This document shows positions 30,878-38,177 of a stretch of 51,731 nt of DNA, piece by piece. Each line of letters starts with the position of its first letter. The stretch's first letter is position 1. A program made the translations under genes and the position numbers. Location: the IMG/VR virus record IMGVR_UViG_3300009024_000018, positions 1 through 51,731 of that record. One strand, written 5' to 3'. This DNA comes from a virus. The notes under the pieces are model-generated. The model was given only the letters and a program-made list of their open reading frames with translations, was not told where the DNA came from and made no database searches.

Positions 30878-31634
30878 TTTTTTGCTCCTTCCAGCTTTCA
30901 AAACAAAACTCATTGCTTCCAAAATGATCCAAGTTGGGTTTTGATAGGGTTTTATTTCCAAAGGTTCTTCCTGTAATGCACTTATATGTTTGGAGCGCAG
31001 ACACATCTTTCTTCTTTCTATAATAAATGCTTTTTACCATTTCTGTTTTGCATTTGCTTTCTTCTGCGAATTTAATAACTCTAGATCTTAATAACAGATC
31101 AAATGGCAAGCTATTATTTTCTATAAAATATACTGGCTTTGTGAAAGAAAAGTTGGGCGTGCAGTTCGAGAATTTTATATTATTATTAAATATAAACGAA
31201 TCATAAAAAGGAATTGCTAATATTAATTTTTTATTATCCCAGTGTTTTTTCAACATCTTTTCATCTACTGAATTAAATGCTTCTGAGTAAGCTTCGCTGT
31301 ATATCGAATTTAATAACTTACATCCTTCGGAGTTCTTTGCGAAAATAACTATCTTGTGTCTGGATTTTACAGATTCTTCCTTTGGGTTTAGTTTTGAGTC
31401 TTCACACATGTCGATCCTTAATCCAAACACCAATTTTACCCCTATTAACTCAGACACTTTTTTTGCTTGAAGGAAGCCTGTTAGGGAATCTTCCACCAAT
31501 ACGACCTCTTTTAAGTTGTTGTCTTGAGCTATGGAAAAAACACTATCTGTTTTGCCGTCATCTAGTGATGATGGATTATTTAGCGTTAATATACTTTTCC
31601 CAATTGAGAAATGGCTTTTGAATAATGGTATCAT
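30867..31634 (-). CDS. stand-alone PHP domain of DNA polymerase III alpha (degenerate metal site)
   Basis: A 255-residue protein that follows the DnaE N-terminal PHP domain from end to end: LFKSHFSIGKSILTLNN in place of the HLHVHSEYS motif, VVLVEDSLTGFLQAKKVSEL in place of the ALTDHGNMYG motif, then GVKLVFGLRIDM (usual G-KPI-GCE) and HKIVIFAKNSEGCKLLNSIY. The metal-binding His and Asp residues of active PHP domains are mostly gone (only His8 remains in motif I), so it is probably structural, for example as the docking site for the exonuclease. It is first in the polymerase operon behind a strong promoter, and its stop overlaps the SET gene start. Confidence 0.82.
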   Translation of the reverse strand: MIPLFKSHFSIGKSILTLNNPSSLDDGKTDSVFSIAQDNNLKEVVLVEDSLTGFLQAKKVSELIGVKLVFGLRIDMCEDSKLNPKEESVKSRHKIVIFAKNSEGCKLLNSIYSEAYSEAFNSVDEKMLKKHWDNKKLILAIPFYDSFIFNNNIKFSNCTPNFSFTKPVYFIENNSLPFDLLLRSRVIKFAEESKCKTEMVKSIYYRKKKDVSALQTYKCITGRTFGNKTLSKPNLDHFGSNEFCFESWKEQKNEA

Positions 31635-31641
31635 GTAGAGT

Positions 31642-31670
31642 ATTTTACCAGAATTTCATTAAGTTGTCAA
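31642..31670 (-). promoter_or_regulatory. strong sigma70-like promoter of the split polymerase operon
   Basis: Minus strand: TTGACA (consensus -35, 31665-31670), 17 bp, TAAAAT (five of six, 31642-31647), 7 bp, ATG. Drives PHP, SET, exonuclease and dnaE core. Confidence 0.82.
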
Positions 31671-31686
31671 TACTAAATTCATAAAC

Positions 31687-31710
31687 AAAAAAACCGCTAA
31701 TAGCGGTTTT
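31687..31710 (-). terminator. intrinsic terminator after the DUF1501 gene
   Basis: Stem ACCGCTA / TAGCGGT with a minimal loop (31693-31707), followed on the minus strand by seven T. It ends the nrdB-DUF1501 unit before the polymerase promoter. Confidence 0.88.
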
Positions 31711-31726
31711 GAAGTGTTGTTTTTAA

Positions 31727-33028
31727 TTATTTACTAAGTATGTCAAGCAAAGGCTTTCCGTCGTGAGCCACCTTGAACGGCCTGCCAGAAGGAGATGTTT
31801 GTATTTCTTCCAGGGGTAGACCCATTGCGTATGCTATTGTAGCATTTAGGGAAGCTGGGTCAATAAATTTTCCCTCTGCTGGGTTTCTTCCCAGATCGTC
31901 CATTTTTCCGTAAACCGTCCCCCCTTTGATTCCTCCTCCTGCGAGAAAAGCTGTAAATCCATAGGGCCAATGATCTCTTCCGTCGCGCTTGTTTATCTTA
32001 GGCGTCCTGCCAAATTCTGAGGTTAAAACAACCATGGTTTCTTTAAGTAATCCCCGTATTTCGAGATCAATTAAAAGAGCGCTTAGAGCTTTATCTATAT
32101 CTGCGCAATTATTTGCGACCGCCTCAAAGTTGTTGTCGTGAGTGTCCCACCCTCCCCTGCTTACCTCTACATATCGAACTTTGTTTTCTACTAATCGACG
32201 AGCGAGTAAGCAACCTTGTCCAAAATTTGTTTTTCCATAAAGTTGATGCATAGACTCTGGTTCTTGAGATATATCAAAAGCTTTTAAGTCTTCGCTCCTC
32301 ATTAATTTTAGAGCATCTTTGTACAAATCAGAATAGGCTCTAACCTGCTTTTGGTCGTATTGGTTTAAATAAGCTGCGTTCATTTTTTGAGCCACCGCCA
32401 GCCTTCCACCGAAACGGCTTTCATCTAAGTAGCTTGCAACTTTGCTGTTTGCTAGTCCCGCAGAAGGATTTCCAATTGGAAGTGGGCCATGCCTGGATTC
32501 AAGAAAGCCTGCTCCCGCTGGACTCGCGCCAATTTGAACGTTCATTGGGAGGGTTTGATTTATACTACCAGAAAGCTTAGATACCCAACTTCCAAATGTA
32601 GGGTGAGCAATTGTTCCTCGCTTTAGATAGCTTGTATGCATTAAATAACTAGCTTGTTCGTGAGCCCCTTGGCTTGATACCATTGTCTTAATGACTGCCG
32701 CATTATGCATCTGTTTTGCTGTTTTTGGTAAATGCTCTGAAAGTAAAATTCCGTCTGCAGAAGTTGCAATTGACTTGGTCGGCCCCTGTATCTCTGTAGC
32801 TTCTGGATTTGTTCCAAAGGTATCTAGGTGAGACATAGCTCCAGACATATTAAGATATATTATATATCTCGCGCTCGCAGCTCTAGCGCCAACCTTAAGA
32901 GCATTAAGTTCATTATGCACATAAGAACCCGCCATGGGAAGCAGGCCAACACCAAGACATGCTTTTGCAGCACTAGCAACAAATTCTCTCCTACTTAGCT
33001 CATCTAATTTTAGTATTTCTGATTTCAT
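31727..33028 (-). CDS. Tat-exported DUF1501 protein
   Basis: A 433-residue DUF1501 protein, a family found mainly in Planctomycetota, Verrucomicrobiota and some others, related to alkaline-phosphatase/sulfatase-type enzymes. A twin-arginine signal opens it (LSRREFVASAAKACLGVGL, Arg13-Arg14, with a hydrophobic core to about 33). Conserved blocks follow: MSGAMSHLDTFGTNP, ATSADGILLSEHLPK, EVSRGGWDTHDNNFE, LTSEFGRTPKINKRDGRDHW and FLAGGGIKGGTVYG. It is exported folded, probably to the periplasm. It lies 8 bp after nrdB in the same transcription unit and has a terminator behind it. It is a host-type gene and very unusual in a phage; the substrate is unknown. Confidence 0.9.
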   Translation of the reverse strand: MKSEILKLDELSRREFVASAAKACLGVGLLPMAGSYVHNELNALKVGARAASARYIIYLNMSGAMSHLDTFGTNPEATEIQGPTKSIATSADGILLSEHLPKTAKQMHNAAVIKTMVSSQGAHEQASYLMHTSYLKRGTIAHPTFGSWVSKLSGSINQTLPMNVQIGASPAGAGFLESRHGPLPIGNPSAGLANSKVASYLDESRFGGRLAVAQKMNAAYLNQYDQKQVRAYSDLYKDALKLMRSEDLKAFDISQEPESMHQLYGKTNFGQGCLLARRLVENKVRYVEVSRGGWDTHDNNFEAVANNCADIDKALSALLIDLEIRGLLKETMVVLTSEFGRTPKINKRDGRDHWPYGFTAFLAGGGIKGGTVYGKMDDLGRNPAEGKFIDPASLNATIAYAMGLPLEEIQTSPSGRPFKVAHDGKPLLDILSK

Positions 33029-33036
33029 CGAACTGA

Positions 33037-34050
33037 TTAAAAATCATCTTCTAGGGATCCGCTTTGTTGATATTCCCTAACTCTCCTCTCGAAGAAGTTT
33101 CCCATTGCTTGAACATCGACCACTTCTCCTAGCCAGGGAAATGGGTTTTTGTCGCTTGGAAATCTATAGTCTAGCCCTATAGCCTCCAGCCTGCGATTAC
33201 CAATATAGTGCATATAATCCACAAACATATCTGCGTTTAAGCCGAGAATGCCAGTTGGAAGAACATCGTGGGCATAAGCTATTTCCAGTTCTACGGCTTT
33301 TTTCATATGCTCAACAAATTCGTTTTGCATTTCCTTGGTCCAAACTTCGGGCTCTTGCTCTATGATTGTATTAATTAGATAAGTGCCAAAAGCAATGTGA
33401 GAACTCTCATCCCTGAGAGTATATTTGATTTGGTCTGAGATGCCTTGAAGCTTGTTTTGTCTACCTAGCGCAAGGAGCATTGCGAAGCCGCTAAAAAAGA
33501 ATGTTCCTTCGCACACTATCCAGTAAGTTAAGAAGTTTCTTAGTATTTCTTGTTTGCCTTCTATTGAGTTAGCGTCAAAATCTTGAGCGCTAATATCATT
33601 AGTTATTTGCATTAAGAAGTCATCCTTGGCTTTTATACTAGGAATCGTCTCATAAGCATTAAAAACTTCGTCTATGTCGAGATCGAGACTATCGCAAATA
33701 TAAACTACCGTAAGGTTGTGAAGGCTTTCTTCAAACGCTTGGCGAAGGATGTATTGACGGCACTCAGCGTCCGTAACATAGCGAAAGGCAGATAACAAAA
33801 GATTATTACCAACCAGAGACTCAGATCCAGCAAAAAACCCAAGGCAGCGTTTAACAAGTAATTTTTCATCTTCTGTGATTTCATTGTTTTTCCATTGTTT
33901 AATATCTCCCTGCATCGAGATTTCTGTTGGCATCCAATTGTTTGCGCAGCTTTTTAGAAATAAATCCCATGCATATTTATGCTTGTGGGGCAATATTCTG
34001 TTTACGCCCGCTACATCTTCAGTTAGTAATTTTCCTGTTTTATCTTCCAT
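33037..34050 (-). CDS. nrdB: ribonucleotide reductase small subunit, class Ic-like
   Basis: A 337-residue NrdB. Metal ligands are all visible: Glu77 (GSESLVGNN), Glu108 and His111 (EESLHN), Glu181 (VCEGTFFF), Glu215 and His218 (RDESSHIAFG). At the position of the E. coli radical Tyr122 (seven residues after the second Glu ligand) stands Val115; a Tyr follows at 117. The text around it closely matches the Chlamydia-type class Ic protein, where Phe replaces that Tyr and a Mn/Fe centre holds the oxidising equivalent. With NrdA it makes dNTPs for phage DNA synthesis. Confidence 0.94.
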   Translation of the reverse strand: MEDKTGKLLTEDVAGVNRILPHKHKYAWDLFLKSCANNWMPTEISMQGDIKQWKNNEITEDEKLLVKRCLGFFAGSESLVGNNLLLSAFRYVTDAECRQYILRQAFEESLHNLTVVYICDSLDLDIDEVFNAYETIPSIKAKDDFLMQITNDISAQDFDANSIEGKQEILRNFLTYWIVCEGTFFFSGFAMLLALGRQNKLQGISDQIKYTLRDESSHIAFGTYLINTIIEQEPEVWTKEMQNEFVEHMKKAVELEIAYAHDVLPTGILGLNADMFVDYMHYIGNRRLEAIGLDYRFPSDKNPFPWLGEVVDVQAMGNFFERRVREYQQSGSLEDDF

Positions 34051-34056
34051 AATTAT

Positions 34057-34085
34057 AATATATCATATATTGATAACGAAGTCAA
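34057..34085 (-). promoter_or_regulatory. sigma70-like promoter before nrdB
   Basis: Minus strand: TTGACT (34080-34085), 17 bp, TATATT (34057-34062), 6 bp, ATG at 34050. It lies in the 51-bp gap after nrdA, so nrdB can be transcribed separately. Confidence 0.75.
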
Positions 34086-34101
34086 CCTCAAAAGAGATCA
34101 A

Positions 34102-36516
34102 TTATTGGCAACTTTCGCAAGTGCCTCCATTTTTCATAGCTTCAATACTACACGCCGACTCTTCTTCCTTGTCTGATTCGGATGTTGATTTTTCAACTTT
34201 AGATGCAGCTCTATTTCTCAGGTAGTAAGTTGTTTTTAATCCAGCTTCCCAGCAAGACATATAAACATCATTTAAGTATTTTAAGGATGTTCCTTTGTTG
34301 TATAAATTGAAGCTTATGGCTTGATCAATCCATTTTTGCCTAACTGCGTTGCATTCTATCAGTTTAAACATGTCTCTATCGAATGCTGTTTTATATTTTA
34401 ACTTTATCCATGAAGGGATGTCTCCATTTAATACAGAGAGATCTCCATCGGCATCTTTAATTAGTTTTGCGGTATTAGAATTCCATAACCCTTCTTTTTT
34501 CATATCATTTATAAAATGCTGGTTAGTGATGTAAAAGTTTCCGCTTTTATTTTCATAAACAAATAACACAGAGAAATTTGGCTCAATGCTTTGTTCAACT
34601 CCGTTTATGTAACCAATTGTTGCCGTAGGGGCAATAGCCATTACATTTGAGTTTCTCATTCCGTGTTCGCGAATGTGATCCCTAACCTCACCCCAGTCTA
34701 AGGAGGACTTAAGGTTTGGCTTTTTACCTTTGTATTTCATCAAATCTGCATAAGAATCGATTGGAAGTTTATTCTGGCTCCACAGGGATCCCTTGTATGT
34801 TTTGTAAGAACCTTTTTCTTTGGCAAGTCGAGAGCTTGCAAGAATAGAATGATAAGAATAGAACTCAAACAGTTCATCATTAAATTTAACAGCTTCATCG
34901 CTATCAATATTTATATTCATTCGGTGCAGCACATCATGTATGGCCATCATTCCTAACCCAATAGGTCTGTTTTTCAAATTGGAATTACTGGCTTCTTTTG
35001 TTGGGTAGAAGTTCAAGTCTATTACGTTGTCTAGAGCTCTGATTGCTGTATGAATTGTATTCTTGAGCTTGTCGTGGTCAATCGTGTCGTCTTCCTTCAT
35101 GTGGTTAAGGATGTTGATTGATCCGAGGTTACAAACCGCTGTTTCTCCTATTTCTGTTTTTTCGCCTTTGTCATACTTTGAAGCTTTTGTGTGGAGCGTT
35201 ATTTCTGTACAGAGATTGCTGCTGTGGACCACCCCTTTGTGTTGATTAGTGTATCGTATATTGCAGGGGTCTTTAAATGTATTCCATGGGTGAGAGGTTT
35301 CAAACAAGACTTTTAACATTTTTTTCCACAATTCTTTTGCGGTGGTTTTTCTGTAATTTTTTATTAAACCTTCTTCTGCTTGATTGCATAGCTGGTTGTA
35401 TTTTTTGTCAAATTCAGCTCCGAAGCAATCGTGCAAATCTGCCTCGGACGGATCAAAGAAGTACCAAGCATCTTCGTTTTGAACTCTTCTCATAAATTCA
35501 TCAGGAATCCAAGACGCAGTGTTCATGTCGTGACAGCGCAGTCGATCGTCGCCAGTATTTCTTCTTAAATTAAGAAAATCTTCGTAATCTAGGTGCCAGG
35601 GCTCAAGGTAAGCGCACCCTGCTCCAGGTCTTTTTCCTCCCTGGTTTACTGCGACGAGAAGGTCGTTGTAAATTTTAAGCCAAGGTATTAAGCCCCCAGA
35701 TATTCCGTTTGTGCCTTTGATGTGAGATCCTGAAGATCTAAAAGGAGTTACATCAAAACCCAAACCGCCTGCAAACTTAGATTTTCTAGCTTCTTGCCAA
35801 GCTCCATCAAAGATGCCGTCTATACTGTCGTCAAAAGTGTTGAGGTAGCAAGAGCTTAATTGGGAGTGGGTGGTGCCGCTATTAAAAAGAGTTGGGGTAG
35901 AAGAGGTGTATAAAAACTGACTAAACATGTCATATATTTTGATCGCGCTCTCTTCTTTGTCTTCTTCGTTTAAGGATAATCCCATGGCAACCCTCATCCA
36001 GAAGCATTGTGGCGCCTCCATGATTTTTTCCTCGTGCCTAATAAAGTATCTGTCGGTTAGAATTTGAATACCCAAGTACTTAAAAGACTCATCCCTCCTT
36101 ATTCTTAAGGCTTCGGATAATTTTGCAAGATCGAATTCAAGCATTTTTGGGTTAAGCTTTTCTAATTTTACAAGTTTCTTTATGTTTTGTATAAAGCTTT
36201 TTCTGTATTGAAGTTTGAACGTGTCCGAATCGACGCCTTCTTTAAAAACTTCTTTATATACGGTGTTTAGCAATAACCTCGCAGCGACAAAGCTGTAGTT
36301 TGGCTCTTTTTCTATTTTCTCTCTAGCAGAAAGAATTAGAGCTGTATCTATTTCGCTCGTTGTTATTTTGTCGAACAATTGTAATTGAGCGTCAAGAAGA
36401 ACTTCGCTGACGGAGGTGTCTTCGATTCCTTTACATGCTCTCTCTACATTTGCGTTTATTTTTTCAACCAAAAAAGGCTGGAGTCTACCGTTTCGTTTTT
36501 TTACGTTTATGTTCAT
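34102..36516 (-). CDS. nrdA: ribonucleotide reductase large subunit
   Basis: An 804-residue class I alpha subunit. Residues 1-90 form an ATP-cone (VKKRNGRLQPFLVEKINANV), the allosteric activity switch. Active-site motifs: SQLSSCYLNTF (first redox Cys), SSNLCTEITLH (radical Cys and the catalytic Glu), TAVCNLGSINI (second redox Cys). The PTATIGYINGVEQSIEP stretch is typical. The tail ends GGTCESCQ, the CxxC pair that passes electrons in from thioredoxin or glutaredoxin. It reduces ribonucleoside diphosphates. Strong promoter upstream; nrdB follows 51 bp downstream. Confidence 0.97.
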   Translation of the reverse strand: MNINVKKRNGRLQPFLVEKINANVERACKGIEDTSVSEVLLDAQLQLFDKITTSEIDTALILSAREKIEKEPNYSFVAARLLLNTVYKEVFKEGVDSDTFKLQYRKSFIQNIKKLVKLEKLNPKMLEFDLAKLSEALRIRRDESFKYLGIQILTDRYFIRHEEKIMEAPQCFWMRVAMGLSLNEEDKEESAIKIYDMFSQFLYTSSTPTLFNSGTTHSQLSSCYLNTFDDSIDGIFDGAWQEARKSKFAGGLGFDVTPFRSSGSHIKGTNGISGGLIPWLKIYNDLLVAVNQGGKRPGAGCAYLEPWHLDYEDFLNLRRNTGDDRLRCHDMNTASWIPDEFMRRVQNEDAWYFFDPSEADLHDCFGAEFDKKYNQLCNQAEEGLIKNYRKTTAKELWKKMLKVLFETSHPWNTFKDPCNIRYTNQHKGVVHSSNLCTEITLHTKASKYDKGEKTEIGETAVCNLGSINILNHMKEDDTIDHDKLKNTIHTAIRALDNVIDLNFYPTKEASNSNLKNRPIGLGMMAIHDVLHRMNINIDSDEAVKFNDELFEFYSYHSILASSRLAKEKGSYKTYKGSLWSQNKLPIDSYADLMKYKGKKPNLKSSLDWGEVRDHIREHGMRNSNVMAIAPTATIGYINGVEQSIEPNFSVLFVYENKSGNFYITNQHFINDMKKEGLWNSNTAKLIKDADGDLSVLNGDIPSWIKLKYKTAFDRDMFKLIECNAVRQKWIDQAISFNLYNKGTSLKYLNDVYMSCWEAGLKTTYYLRNRAASKVEKSTSESDKEEESACSIEAMKNGGTCESCQ

Positions 36517-36528
36517 ATTGATTTGTTA

Positions 36529-36557
36529 ATAGTACCATTTTTATGAGCATATGTCAA
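36529..36557 (-). promoter_or_regulatory. sigma70-like promoter of nrdA
   Basis: Minus strand: TTGACA (36552-36557), 17 bp, TACTAT (36529-36534), 12 bp, ATG at 36516. Confidence 0.78.
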
Positions 36558-36640
36558 TAAAATATTGAGCGTTGTAAATAACTTTTTCGGAACTACGGAA
36601 TACTAAATACACAATAAATTCAGCGGAAGTTTTGAGGCAC

Positions 36641-36667
36641 AAAAAAAAGCCGCCCGAAGGCGGCTTG
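36641..36667 (-). terminator. intrinsic terminator of the membrane-protein cassette
   Basis: GC-rich stem AAGCCGCC / GGCGGCTT with a CGAA/TTCG tetraloop (36648-36666), followed on the minus strand by a long T-run. Among the strongest terminators in the window. Confidence 0.93.
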
Positions 36668-36691
36668 ATTGTTTTTGGGGTAGATTATTTA

Positions 36692-36931
36692 CTAGCCTTT
36701 ATCTGAGCTTGGTTTCAATAGAGCGACCAACAGCAACAAGGTGATGATTCCCGCTAAGGACGCGCCTTGCCCGACAAATCCAGTTACGACATCTTGGAGA
36801 TTGCCGATTACGTTAATAGGAGCTCCTTCGCCAAAGACGACTTGAGTTACGACCAGAAGGCCGATTATTGACAAGAGAACACTTGTGACGCCTCCTGCAT
36901 ATGATTTAATCGTATCGATTGTGTTTTTCAT
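36692..36931 (-). CDS. small two-span membrane protein, 79 aa
   Basis: A 79-residue protein with two membrane helices (about 14-34, GGVTSVLLSIIGLLVVTQVVF; about 54-73, GQGASLAGIITLLLLVALLK), a Gly-rich turn between them and a short polar tail (PSSDKG). Size and layout fit a holin or pilin-like subunit, but there is no lysis gene beside it. It lies 8 bp after an outer-membrane protein gene in the same unit and ends before a strong terminator, so it more likely acts with that protein in the envelope. Confidence 0.6.
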   Translation of the reverse strand: MKNTIDTIKSYAGGVTSVLLSIIGLLVVTQVVFGEGAPINVIGNLQDVVTGFVGQGASLAGIITLLLLVALLKPSSDKG

Positions 36932-36939
36932 AATTTATA

Positions 36940-37593
36940 TTAGAATTGTGTTGAAACGCCTAGTGCGAAAATATATTCGGCCTCAATCAAGTCCGAGTCA
37001 ACCCTTTTGACCCCGAAGCTGATTTCGGATTTTTCTCCAATAGATCTTGACGCGTTCGCTCCTAATGAATAATAAGTTTCACTGTTCGAGTTTGTCAGGT
37101 CAGACGTTCCAATAGAACCCAGAATAGCTAGTGAAGCAAAATCTAGATCAAGGTCGTGAGACAGCGATAACTCTGAGGTGTATAGAGACTCATCAAGGTT
37201 CCTAAAGAAAGAAACGGTTGGAGATAATAAAGTGTCAATACTTAGCCTGACGCTTGCTTCCATCAAAGCTTCTCCAGAAACATTTTCTACGTGACCGATG
37301 CCTACGTAAGCATTCATTAGGTCCCCTAAGAAACTTGTTGATAAACCTGCGTCAAGAATATAACTATCTACTCCCGAATCTATCGATTGATTTGTGAATG
37401 CGCTTGCAGAATAATCCAGGCCAAAAACTTTTCCATTCACTCCTAAATCTGCCTGAATAGACTCTTGAGTCATTAGGGATCCTCGGAAGAAATAATCGGA
37501 AGCATATTTTGTACCTAAAGAATAGGTTTCTGCTGATGCGGCGTTAATAAAAAGCCCTAAAAGGGCGGTAATGATTAATTTTGTTTTCTTCAT
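36940..37593 (-). CDS. outer-membrane beta-barrel protein
   Basis: A 217-residue exported protein. A signal peptide (KLIITALLGLFINAASA, cut after residue 21) is followed by amphipathic strands, starting LGTKYASDYFFRGSLMTQES. The S-D-Y-x-F-R-G opening is typical of a family of small bacterial outer-membrane proteins (Gcw_chp type). It ends in a strand closing with Phe (FALGVSTQF), the C-terminal signal read by the BAM complex. An outer-membrane barrel is odd cargo for a phage; it may alter uptake or block superinfection. It has a consensus promoter and shares its unit only with the two-span protein. Confidence 0.82.
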   Translation of the reverse strand: MKKTKLIITALLGLFINAASAETYSLGTKYASDYFFRGSLMTQESIQADLGVNGKVFGLDYSASAFTNQSIDSGVDSYILDAGLSTSFLGDLMNAYVGIGHVENVSGEALMEASVRLSIDTLLSPTVSFFRNLDESLYTSELSLSHDLDLDFASLAILGSIGTSDLTNSNSETYYSLGANASRSIGEKSEISFGVKRVDSDLIEAEYIFALGVSTQF

Positions 37594-37609
37594 AATATTA
37601 AAGAGGTAT

Positions 37610-37638
37610 ATAATAAAGCGTTTTTATACAAATGTCAA
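37610..37638 (-). promoter_or_regulatory. near-consensus promoter of the outer-membrane cassette
   Basis: Minus strand: TTGACA (37633-37638), 17 bp, TATTAT (37610-37615), 16 bp, ATG at 37593. The -35 contains the TGA stop of the upstream hsp20 gene. Confidence 0.82.
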
Positions 37639-38030
37639 GTTATTTTTATTTTTGCAGTTGTTTTGTTTTTAATTTTGGGTATTTTTATATATAGTAATCC
37701 ATTGTTCATAGTCGCGGATACATTTTTTGAATCCATGTCGTTTTGTAGTTTGTATTTATTTTCAAAAGAACCAAATGATATTTGTTGCTGTGAATATTTT
37801 GTATCATCTTTTATTTTGTTTTCGTATGATACATGTAATATATTTTCTTTTACTTGTATATCTATATCTTTTTTATTTAATCCTACTGCTTCAATTTGAA
37901 TTAAGATATGATCTTCTTCTTTTATAATGTTGGATTTTCTTTTAGGGTTTAAATCTTCATAGTAGATATCATCTAATAAAGAATTAAAAAATGAATCTAA
38001 AGAATTATCGTTTTTAATATAATATGACAT
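37635..38030 (-). CDS. small heat-shock protein (Hsp20/alpha-crystallin)
   Basis: A 131-residue Hsp20. The alpha-crystallin domain spans about 35-125: IKEEDHILIQIEAVGLNKKD, ISFGSFENKYKLQNDM and the signature SATMNNGLLYIKIPK (A-x-x-x-N-G-L motif). It holds unfolded proteins in a refoldable state. The start at 38030 is set by AAGGAG six bases upstream; an in-frame ATG at 38081 would ignore this site. Small heat-shock proteins are common in T4-like and marine phages. No clear promoter hexamers are seen before it. Confidence 0.92.
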   Translation of the reverse strand: MSYYIKNDNSLDSFFNSLLDDIYYEDLNPKRKSNIIKEEDHILIQIEAVGLNKKDIDIQVKENILHVSYENKIKDDTKYSQQQISFGSFENKYKLQNDMDSKNVSATMNNGLLYIKIPKIKNKTTAKIKIT

Positions 38031-38131
38031 ATTGTCTCCTTGTTTTGATTGTGGTTTATATAGTGTGTAAATGTGTCTCAATAAAGACTGTATTATTGAA
38101 TTTACAATACTATATTTGCTATAATCGTGCC

Positions 38132-38162
38132 AAAAAAACCCCGCCAGAATAAAGCGGGGTTT
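38132..38162 (-). terminator. intrinsic terminator after the gene at 38178
   Basis: Stem AACCCCGC / GCGGGGTT with a 9-base loop (38138-38161), followed on the minus strand by a T-run. It ends the long dnaB-to-fcl block and the 38178 gene. Confidence 0.9.
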
Positions 38163-38177
38163 TAGGTTGTTAAAGTT

